A DNA stretch of 25,000 nt from contig JAMYWO010000050.1 in assembly GCA_024220525.1 (NCBI GenBank), positions 94,714 to 119,713 on the forward strand. Reading direction: 5' to 3'. Positions 10,923 through 18,616 of this stretch are shown here, piece by piece. Position 1 is the stretch's first letter, and every line of letters starts with the position of its first letter. The DNA comes from Cochliopodium minus. Lineage: Eukaryota; Discosea; Himatismenida; Cochliopodiidae. A program made the position numbers and the translations under genes. Under the pieces are notes generated by a model. That model searched no databases and was not told where the DNA came from. It saw only the letters and a program-made list of their open reading frames with translations.

Positions 10923-11375
10923 ATGAAAAATTTTGTTAGCAAAAATATCAAATCAAATACCACCAAATGCATCTATTTCAATAGATCGATCAATAGATAT
11001 TCATCATGGAGCATCTCTCCAAGGGGATCGTGGTCCATCAAAGATTTGAATCAAAAAGAATATATAAAAGTAGATAAAGAGAAGATGGGAGAGAGTTTGG
11101 ATAGATGTGCACATCTAACCCAATTATCATTAGGACAATTTGATAAGAATAAATTGGTTGATGATTTCTCACAAATAATCTCTTGTATACAGACCATCCA
11201 AGAATTAGACACCAAAAATGTTGCACCTCTCAGGACAATGTATGAAAATCAAAGTATGATCCAAAGGGAGGATGTAGAAGATATGGAGGGAGGAAGAGAA
11301 AAAATATTGTTGAATTCTAAGCATAAGGGAGTACATCCATGCTATTTCATTGTCCCCAAAGTGCATGATCACTAA
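10923..11375 (+). CDS. gatC: Mitochondrial glutamyl-tRNA(Gln) amidotransferase subunit C
   Basis: GatC is the small subunit of the GatCAB transamidosome, which turns Glu-tRNA(Gln) into Gln-tRNA(Gln) in bacteria and mitochondria. This intronless gene encodes 150 residues. Residues 1-45 are basic and Ser/Asn/Arg-rich, like a mitochondrial leader. The GatC domain follows: CAHLTQLSLGQFDKNKLVDD, then SQIISCIQTIQELDTKNVAP, an REDVED segment and the terminal CYFIVPKVHDH. These match the helical N-part, the 'V.P' turn, the 'R.D' element and the 'FKVPKV' end of bacterial GatC. It shares a divergent promoter with the C2 gene. The reading frame is intact and the start is the first ATG. Confidence 0.93.
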   Translation: MKNFVSKNIKSNTTKCIYFNRSINRYSSWSISPRGSWSIKDLNQKEYIKVDKEKMGESLDRCAHLTQLSLGQFDKNKLVDDFSQIISCIQTIQELDTKNVAPLRTMYENQSMIQREDVEDMEGGREKILLNSKHKGVHPCYFIVPKVHDH

Positions 11376-11384
11376 TGCAGTGAT
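11368..11384 (+). repeat. Small hairpin across the GatC stop codon
   Basis: ATCACT (11368-11373) and AGTGAT (11379-11384) are perfect 6-bp complements around a 5-nt loop. The TAA stop overlaps the end of the first arm and the loop. It is short enough to occur by chance. Confidence 0.4.
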
Positions 11385-11716
11385 AAATTTCGGTCAAATA
11401 AATAAAATATTTATTAAATCAAAAAAAAACTTGAACTTTGAAGTGTTCTGGATTACACTCTTTTAAATTTAAATTCCTTTCCTTTTTTTTCAAACTTTTT
11501 TTTTCTCAAGTTCCCTCCTTTTCTTTCTCTTTTCAGATTTATTCTTCTCTTTTTTTCTATTTCAATGATCACTTCCCAGAAGCTTTTTGTTTCAATTTGA
11601 TTTCATCCATGATTCTAAAATTTTTGTAAACAAATCAGAAACGATTCCCTTTTAACTCTTTGCCTTCGTTTTTAATTATTTGTTTTATCTTTTTGAACTT
11701 TGAAATTAAAAAAAAA
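11376..11716. other. Intergenic region between GatC and the secreted-protein gene
   Basis: AATAAA-containing words lie about 20 bp after the GatC stop and probably serve 3' processing. The remainder is T/C-rich and leads into the start of the next gene. A 63-codon open frame at 11438-11629 is Phe/Ser-rich with no domain and looks like a by-product of pyrimidine-rich sequence. I see no RNA gene. Confidence 0.5.
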
Positions 11717-12283
11717 ATGAAATCTTTTTTTTTCTTTTTGATTTCTTTTTCATTTATTTTTTCTTTAGATTATCCCAAATGGCCTCTATCATCCAGAGGT
11801 ATATTGACCTATTATCTCAATGATACCTCGACCCAAAGCATCAGCATTTCAAATTATAATTTCTTTATGAACGAGAAGAACATCCACTCAAGTATATTCA
11901 ATCAAAATAATCAATTGATACGTACAGAATATTGGGATTATGAAAGAAATGAAAAATATACAGTGATAGGAAATAATTGTGAGATGGAATCAATAGATAA
12001 TCAATCATTCTTGTATTTTGGCTTGAATATAACCAATTCCACGTTGAATAATGATGATTTGGATTGCAAGGATATGATATTGGGAGATACCAAATGTGCA
12101 TTGTGGGTGGGCTCAGATGTGAATGGATATTCCTTCCTATATTCCCAATTTATCCAAAATGGGCATCCTAATTTCCTTCAGATACAGCTCAATGAAACAT
12201 ATAATGCAGAGATGAGATTTTTGTATCTCCTAAATTCTCCCATCTTTGTTAAGACATTTGAATTACCAACAATGTGCCAATGA
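11717..12283 (+). CDS. Small secreted protein, possibly ependymin/LolA-like
   Basis: This single-exon gene encodes 188 residues. The ATG at 11717 is chosen because it opens directly on a signal peptide (MKSFFFFLISFSFIFSL) cleaved before DYPKWP; an upstream ATG at 11660 would bury that signal. The mature part has four cysteines (NNCEM, LDCKD, TKCALW, TMCQ at the end), enough for two disulfides, and several N-glycosylation sequons (for example NDT, NQS, NIT, NST). Its pattern is an N-terminal YPKWP, Asn/Tyr-rich strands and a terminal 'P-x-C'. This recalls the small secreted ependymin/LolA-like proteins of protists, but the match is weak. It ends with TGA, 132 bp from the convergent gene at 12416-15985. 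Confidence 0.75.
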   Translation: MKSFFFFLISFSFIFSLDYPKWPLSSRGILTYYLNDTSTQSISISNYNFFMNEKNIHSSIFNQNNQLIRTEYWDYERNEKYTVIGNNCEMESIDNQSFLYFGLNITNSTLNNDDLDCKDMILGDTKCALWVGSDVNGYSFLYSQFIQNGHPNFLQIQLNETYNAEMRFLYLLNSPIFVKTFELPTMCQ

Positions 12284-12415
12284 GAAATAATTAAACTTTT
12301 TGTACAATATTTAAAGATTAAGCATTTGGGAAATTTCAAAAAATTTCGTTAAAAAGTATTATATTTAATATTTTAATAAAATAAAATGAAATTTTTTTGA
12401 AAGATTGATTTATCT

Positions 12416-15400
12416 CTAGTTTTCCTCTCTTCTTTTGATTTTGTACTTGGGCTTCTCACTCTTGTTGTCAATGGTGATAATGATGTTGTCGTCCTTTTTG
12501 TTGATGTTCCTTTTGTCCTCAAACCTCTTGGAGTTTCTGTTATCATTTCTATCATTGTATCTATCATCCCTTCTGTCATCTCGATCATTTCTTTTGCTGC
12601 TTCTGTTATCTCTGTCATCCCTTGTATCATCTCTATCATTTCTTCTGTTGCTTCGTTCGCTTCTGTCATTGTAGTCTCTGTCGTCATCATAATCACTATC
12701 ACTATCATCATAACGTCTGCTTCTGTTTCTGCTTCTGTTATTTTCCCTGTAGTCCCTGTCATCTATGTCGTCTCTATCGTTTCTGTTTCTGTTGCTGGTT
12801 CTGTCATCCCTATCATCTCTGTTACCTCTTCTTTCGTCTCTATCAATTCTCCTATCATTTCTTCTATCATCTTTTCTCTCATCTTTATCATCTCTTTTGT
12901 CATCTCTTCTGTCATTTCTTTTGCTGCTTCTGTCGTCTCTATCCCTTTTATCATCTCTTCTGTCATCTCGATCATTCCTTTTGCTGCTTCTATCATCTTT
13001 TCTGTCATCTCTATCATTTCTTCTGTTGCTTCGTTCGCTTCTGTCGTTGTAGTCTCTGTCGTCATCAGAATCACTATCATCATAACGTCGGCTTCTGTGT
13101 CTGTCATTTCTGCTTCTATCCCTCTCATCTCTTTCATCAAATCGATCATTGATTCTACTTTCTTTTCTTTCTTTTCTTTCTCTGGTGTCTCTAGTATCTC
13201 TGGTGTCTCTACTATCTCTAGTGTCTCTATCTTTATCGTGTCTGTCGTTTCTGCTTTTGTTTCTGTTTCTACGAGGATGATCATCACTGTCATAACTGTC
13301 ATTACTGTCGCTGCTGTAGGAGTCATTATAATCCCTATTCTTCTTTCTCTCGTTTCTATCCTCGTTTCTATCATTGTTTCTATCATTGTTTCTATCATTG
13401 TTTCTTTCATTATTTCTGTCATTGTTTCTGTTATCTTTTCTGTTTTTTCTTTCACTATCTCTCTCATTTCTATCCTCGTTTCTGTCTTTTCTGTCATCTT
13501 TTCTATCATTGTTTCTGTTATCTTTGTTGTCCCTCTTATCATCTCTAATGTCTTTGTTGTCCCTATTAACTTTGGTATCTCTTTTATCCTTGTTATCCCT
13601 GTTATCCCTTTTATCTCTCTTTTCCTTATTGTCTTTGCTGTCTTTGTTGTCTTTTTTATCTTTGTTATCTTGATTGGATTTGTTTTTGTTTTTGTTGTCA
13701 TCCCCTTTATTGTTTTTGTTGTCGTTGGTATGATTCTTATTGTTAGGGTTATTAGAGTTACTGTTACTCTCACTCTTATTATTTGTGTTAGTATTCTTAT
13801 TAACTTTATGATTAACAATATTATTATTAATGTTATTATTAGAGACTGTATTATTTTTGTTTTCACTTTTGTGAGAAACATCCTTGTTACCCTTGTCTTT
13901 GTTGTCTTTGTCTTTGTTGACTTTGTTGTCTTTTGTATCTTTGTTTTTGTCTTTGTTGATTCGGATGAAAACCTTGTCATTCTTAATCTCTTTGGTGATC
14001 TTCTCGTTCCTAACAACATCCAACTTGATATCTTTTTTGTTGTCACCATTATTTTTGTCAACAAAAACTTTCTTATCTCTATTATTATCTCTATTCTTAT
14101 CTCTATTATAATCTTTAATCTTATCTTTGTTTTTATCTTGTTGAAAATCTTTGTTCTTGTTTTTGTTGATTGTTATTTTCTTTCTGGGTTTCTCTTGTTC
14201 CTCCTCTCCTTGCAACAACTCGTCCTCCCCGTCCAAGATGCCCCAGAACTTGGAGACGCTCTGCAAGTACTTGGGATTGGTCTCCGAGCTCTCTTTCCAC
14301 TCGATAAACTCTTGGTCTCTCACCAAGTTGTATTTGTATAAACTCTTGAATATCTGGAGAAGAAACGCTAAAAAAAAAAAAAAAAAAGCAGTTTTTAAGA
14401 TTAAAAAATTAACAATTTTAATTCACATATGATAAGAAAATTAATTGAGTTGAATTCTAGATAAAACAAATAGAATTTAAAAATGAGTCAACTTATACAA
14501 ATTTTAGATCTCATTGATCATAAATATAGTCTTATGTTGAGATAAAAATTGACGCAGATTATTTTCTCACAAAAAATTTTCATTATGATCAATTTAAAAA
14601 ATAAAAATATTAATATGAAATAAAATGTCAACAAAAAAATAATATTTTACTTTCATTGTAATCCTCAAAACAAAGCACTGCAGCTTGGTTCAACAAGAAA
14701 GGAGCAGACTCACCTCTCTCCAAACAAAAGCGATAAATGACCTCGCTGTACTTGGACCAATATTCTTTGGGGTCAATGTTTATAGACTTGCCGTAGTTCA
14801 AGTAATCGTAGAAACCGCTGAAGATGTCCGCGACAAAAGATGGCGTTTCGATTTTGGAGAAGTGGAAATTTTCTTCGACACTTGAGATAATGAACTTTGG
14901 ATCTTTTTTGGCTTTGAGGAACGAAAAAACCTGATTAAAAAAAAAATTTGAGAATCTTTCATTGTAAAAATGAATATTAATCAACATATACAAATGATAG
15001 TATGATAATCAATATAGAAATATAAAATTAACCAATTATATAATTTAATTTGGTTGTTATATCATAAAAACAACATTGATATTCAGATGAATTATAAATT
15101 ATTAATTTATTGATCTCACCTCAATAAATTTCAATTGATGTGATTCAAATATCAAATATTGGTTTTTTTGTTGAACAAAATTTTTATAATAGCATTATGT
15201 TACCAATATTATTTAAATAATATACCAATCCAATTTGGTTTTTTTTAAATCTTTTTTCAATTTATTCTTTGCTTACCTGCAATCTCACTGATCCTTTTTC
15301 ATTGACGATGCCAATGTTATATGATTCAATGTATTTTAAATAAACATCTTCTGTAGGCTTTCCCTTCAAATAAGGATATGGACTGAACAATGAGTGTTCA

Positions 15401-15985
15401 ATGAGAGATTTCAATCTAATTGGATCCTTGATGTTGATCAATTTTAAGGTCTCCCCTATTATTTTGGCAGCAGAGCCATATTCATTTTCGCCTAATTCTT
15501 TGATTGGCTTCAAAGATGAGAATAAATTGAGATCAAGCCCAAATGTGTCGAATAAAAAGAAATTGGACAAGAAGAAGGCGATGTTCTTGATGATTGAATC
15601 ATAAGTTTGTATATCAAGCAATAATGTAGGAAGAAAAGAAAACAATTTTTCCAATGTCTTTTTGAATTCATTTTTCTCATATTCTGCAGCTTTCTTCTCT
15701 CTTATGATCTTGCCTATCACGATAGATATACCTTGCTTATTGTGTTCATTCAAATCTATTTTGTTGCTGGATAGAATCAGTCTCAATATATTATTGGATA
15801 TCTCTTCAGTCTTCTTCAAATTAATAAAGTATTGAACTATTTCTGGCTCATTATTTCTATCCTTGAAATATTTGCTGAATAATTCCTTCAAATCAGATGG
15901 TAATTCCATAAATTCTATATATAAATGCATGAAAAATTATAGCATTAATTGTTTTTTCAAAAATCTCACCTATTATGTTGCTCAT
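12416..15985 (-). CDS. eIF4G-related MA3-W2 protein with long Asp/Arg/Lys/Asn tail
   Basis: Predicted translation factor or regulator. Exons in coding order: 15985-15970 (16 nt, MSNII), 15914-15277, 14930-14651 and 14367-12416, giving 961 residues. Residues about 22-140 fit an MA3 domain, the eIF4A-binding HEAT fold (EIVQYFINLKKTEEISNNIL, then LLLDIQTYDSIIKNIAFFL). Residues about 222-362 fit the C-terminal W2 domain of eIF4G/eIF5/eIF2B-epsilon. The end of it, LLQIFKSLYKYNLVRDQEF then IEWKESSE, parallels the eIF4G 'LYDEDVVKEDAFYSWESS' segment. Residues about 365-961 are nearly all Asp, Arg, Lys, Asn, Glu and Ser, and contain RS-like patches. No MIF4G domain or eIF4E-binding motif lies upstream, because the neighbouring gene ends 326 bp away. 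It stops with TAG. MA3 and W2 are likely; the functional role is inferred. Confidence 0.82.
12575..13095 (-). repeat. Internal segmental duplication in the charged tail
   Basis: A copy at about 12575-12726 and one at about 12961-13095 are nearly identical at DNA level, with small indels. Both encode SRRYDDSDSD-like and RDYNDRSERSNRRNDRD segments in the same order. The rest of the tail (12416 to about 14215) is built of shorter, less regular GAY/CGN/AAY/AAR codon repeats. Conservation of third positions between the copies points to a recent duplication. Confidence 0.75.
14931..15276 (-). other. 346-nt intron of the MA3-W2 gene
   Basis: The intron splits the linker between the MA3 and W2 domains (...SVRLQ joined to VFSFLK, phase 0). 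It is AT-rich but not homopolymeric and includes an 18-nt perfect palindrome, ATATTATTTAAATAATAT, at 15206-15223. No coding segment is needed inside it. Confidence 0.6.
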
Positions 15986-16311
15986 TTTTTTTTTTTTTTT
16001 TAGAATCAAAATTTGTTTGTCTTTCAGATAAGAAATAAGATGCATTATTTTGAGAGATATTTAATTATTTGATGAATCTTTAGATCCAGGAAATTCTTTC
16101 TTGAATTAACAATCACCATTACATTTACAAGGAAGAGATAAACAAGCTTGTTCAATGAAAAGAGTCCAAAAAGTGCAGAACTTTGATCTTGAACCACTCA
16201 CCATCACATCTTTTGTCTCTCCGATTTGTATGCTTTGTCTGGTTTATTTCAATTCGCAAAAAAAAATTGAATTAAAAAGGATTTGAAGAATCAAAATTTA
16301 ATATTGGTGGT
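15986..16311. other. Intergenic stretch with raised GC content
   Basis: These 326 bp lie between the MA3-W2 gene start and the SDR gene end, both on the minus strand. Bases 16085-16255 have more G and C and few homopolymers, unlike other spacers here. On the minus strand a strong donor-like GTGAGT lies near 16200 and an AG acceptor context near 16027. A 5'-untranslated exon of the MA3-W2 gene is therefore possible. A 12-nt palindrome, AACAAGCTTGTT, is at 16141-16152. No open reading frame is convincing. Confidence 0.5.
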
Positions 16312-17338
16312 TTATTTATTTGAAAATGTTTGGTTTTCATCGAATTGTTGATTGAAGTAAATAACTAATTGTTTCAAATCATTAGTAGATGCAATTCTGC
16401 TCGCCAACTTTCCACATTTCCTAAAAGGCATTAAACATAATCATAAAAGTAAAATTTAAATCATTACAAGTGAGAATGTTCCCAAAGATTGGAAATGTCT
16501 TCATCTCTTTTAATGATGATTCCAATTCTGTACTCATGGACTCTCAATTTAGTACCTTCAAGTTCTTTTTGTAATACTCTCGTGAATCCTTTTTAATTAA
16601 AATAAAAAAAAATACAAGCAAAAATAAAAATAAAACCATATCCAGCATTTGCAACAATTGTTAAATGATGGGAAGTTTCTGTTAATAATTTCTCGCCTAT
16701 TTGTCCTGAAATGAGAGTATAAGAAGACTCATAATCCTTCATGTAAGATAAGAAAGCTTTTGCAACTCTATGTTGATTGAACAAATAGACTTGAAAAGAA
16801 TCCAAAAATTCTTCCTCCTTTAAAAAAAAATCATAGATTTAAAATGTTTTTTTTTTTAAAAAAATTACAGTTATTTCTAATATTTTAGGTTTTTCTTGCC
16901 ACGAACCGATTGAACTTAAATTTAGTTATGAGATTAAATTATTGGAAAATATTTTAAATTTATTTTTACCTAAACAAATGGTCAATTCTCCCAAACTTTT
17001 CCACAATTTTCTCTCTTAATTTGATTAATTCTAATTAATATTTTAAACAAATGGTTAATTTTTATTTTTAAAATTATAATTTAAAAAATCATACCCACCA
17101 AAGAGTTTTCATATTCAAAAAGATGTATTCTATCTTCGCTTCCTTTTAAATACTCTTTCATCTTTTCTATATTATTGATCGTTCTAGAACAAGCTGCAAC
17201 AATAGCTCCTTCTTCAATTACAGCCCTAGTTATTCCGCTACCAACAATGCCGCTTGCTCCGATTACCACAACTCTTTATAAAAATAAAAATATTTTTATT
17301 AAATTAAAAATTTTATACATTTTTCCTTTTAATGACAT
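16312..17338 (-). CDS. SDR-fold protein, probably catalytically atypical
   Basis: Short-chain dehydrogenase/reductase family, binding NAD(P) in a Rossmann fold. Exons in coding order: 17338-17319 (20 nt), 17273-17095, 17030-16970, 16914-16869, 16817-16637, 16588-16468 and 16420-16312. They give 238 residues, a typical SDR length. MSLKGKIVVVIGASGIVGSG is the first strand and glycine-rich loop (G-x3-G-x-G). VEKFGRIDHLF matches the helix before the usual NNAG. Here that motif reads SSIGSW. LISGQIG fits the strand carrying the catalytic Ser. The YxxxK pair expected about 13 residues later is absent (HHLTIVANAGYG). Loss of the catalytic Tyr/Lys suggests a non-oxidoreductase role such as binding or regulation. 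The family assignment is strong, the substrate unknown. Confidence 0.87.
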
Positions 17339-17886
17339 TGTTTCTTTTTTTTTTTTTTTTCAAATTTTTTTGTATATTTTTTCAATTTTATTAATTTTAT
17401 TCTTTTTATTGTCGCAAATATAAAAAAATCAATTTCCTCATAAGGAAAAATAATTTGCATAATTATGCGAATCACCATACACTTTATGTATTATCATTTG
17501 TAAATTAGAAGTTATATCTCCAAGAGATGAATGATTTTTTTTATCATGTTAAAAATATGTGCTGGAGGTCCAGACACATATTAAAAAATTTCCCCTTATG
17601 AACGATCTTAATAAGAAATTTTTTGAAGCAAATATTTCATCCTTAAGCTTCCAATAATGTCTTTTTTTCAAGTATGTAAAAATATAAATATGATATTTAT
17701 GTAATCCTGATGTAGGATATCAAAATGATATCGATGGAATTATTTCAATTAATAAATTTAAATCTTAACATACATATCAAAAAAAAAAAAAATTTTCTTT
17801 TAAAGAGTGATTTAATTGGAATCTTTTTTTTTAAATTTAAAATGTTGAATATTGTTTTTCCCTTTCTTTTTCTTGGAGATGTCTTC
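17339..17886. other. Intergenic region with clustered inverted repeats
   Basis: These 548 bp separate the SDR gene start from the end of the SAM-NTPase locus, both on the minus strand. The SDR promoter must lie here. Bases 17430-17720 hold a run of short hairpins: TTTCCT/AGGAAA (17433-17448), palindrome GCATAATTATGC (17457-17468), two adjacent hairpins at 17554-17624, and ATCCT/AGGAT (17704-17718). No reading frame with recognisable similarity is present. Confidence 0.6.
17554..17624. repeat. Two adjacent hairpins (71 nt) in the spacer
   Basis: Hairpin 1 (17554-17582) pairs AATATGTG with CACATATT and, inside, TGGA with TCCA around GG. Hairpin 2 (17583-17624) starts at the next base. It pairs AAAAAATTTC with GAAATTTTTT and, inside, CTTAT with ATAAG. 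The lack of any gap between them and the GC-containing inner stem of the first argue for a structured element. Which strand is transcribed is unknown. Confidence 0.6.
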
Positions 17887-18612
17887 TTAGTTATGTGTTT
17901 TCTTTGGGCCAACTTTATCTTTCATTTCCTTACTTTCCTCTTTCTTACTTGTTGTCTTTTTGGAAGATGTCTTCTTGAAAGGTTTCTTCTCATCTTTTTC
18001 ATAAATCATTGTCTCCTCACTCTCCACTTTGTTCTTGATATAATATGTTTTGTTCTCTTTGATTTCACTTCTTTTCCCCTCATTTTTTCCTTTCTTTAAA
18101 AAATTGATCAATTATTATTTTTCTTTGATAAAATTTTTTTTACCCTTTTTCTTTTCTTTTCCTTGTCTTGGACAAAACTAAGTTCGCAATCATTCTCGAT
18201 TATTTTCTCAAATCGAAAAATTTCTGTTACTATTTCTTTGTGTTTAAAACACATTCCTCTTTTTTTTGGTTCTAAATCTTGATTTTTTATCTGAGTGATT
18301 TCTTCTATGTCTTGTTTATCATTCAAATCATCTCCGGTAGATTTTGGATATTTTTCTTGTTTTTTCTTTTTGTTCTCAAAATCTTTTTCTGAAATCTTAG
18401 ATTTGCAGCCAGCAACAAGACAACCAACTATAGCAGTGTTTGCATATTGTGAGGTAAAATGAGTAATCAAACAGATTGATTCTTCATTGTTTTTGTTCAT
18501 CAACATATTTTCTTTCTTTTTGTTTGTTATTTCAAACTTTGTTTTGTACCAATCAATAAATTTTTTTGCATTCTCATCTTTGAGCAACACTTTGATTTTT
18601 TGTTTCTTCTTT
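17887..18612 (-). CDS. Lys-rich distal part of the SAM-NTPase locus, out of frame, or a small separate gene
   Basis: Two exons, 18612-18144 and 18093-17887, join in phase 0 and end with TAA. The frame opens directly after a TGA at 18615-18613 and directly follows the TAG that ends the upstream frame. Coding-like sequence (FIDWYKTKF, then HFTSQYANTAIVGCLVAGC) begins before the first usable ATG (about 18506). This favours a C-terminal extension of the upstream protein over a separate gene. The last 69 residues are Lys/Ser/Glu-rich with KKTSSKKTTSKKEE, like a nuclear or nucleic-acid-binding tail. Reaching this frame from the upstream one needs two single-base shifts, both at A-runs on the coding strand. 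I recognise no domain. Confidence 0.55.
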
Positions 18613-18616
18613 TCAT

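Noticed and set aside
11438-11629. 63-codon open frame before the secreted-protein gene
   Set aside because: It is pyrimidine-rich with no domain and no clear start context, and lies where the leader of the downstream gene is expected.
12435-14341. Long plus-strand open frames (up to 414 codons, very hydrophobic Ile/Val/Ser/Phe) opposite the charged tail
   Set aside because: They are reverse complements of GAY/CGN/AAY repeats. The minus-strand frame continues in phase into a W2 domain, while the plus-strand frames have no start context, domain or splice partner.
15206-15223. 18-nt perfect AT palindrome in an intron as a binding site or transposon end
   Set aside because: AT-only palindromes of this size are expected occasionally in DNA of this composition, and no target-site duplication or partner repeat is seen.
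18108-18506. Independent small gene starting at the ATG near 18506
   Set aside because: Coding-like sequence extends upstream of that ATG to the frame break, and the spacing leaves no room for a promoter. Kept as a less likely alternative in the feature entry.
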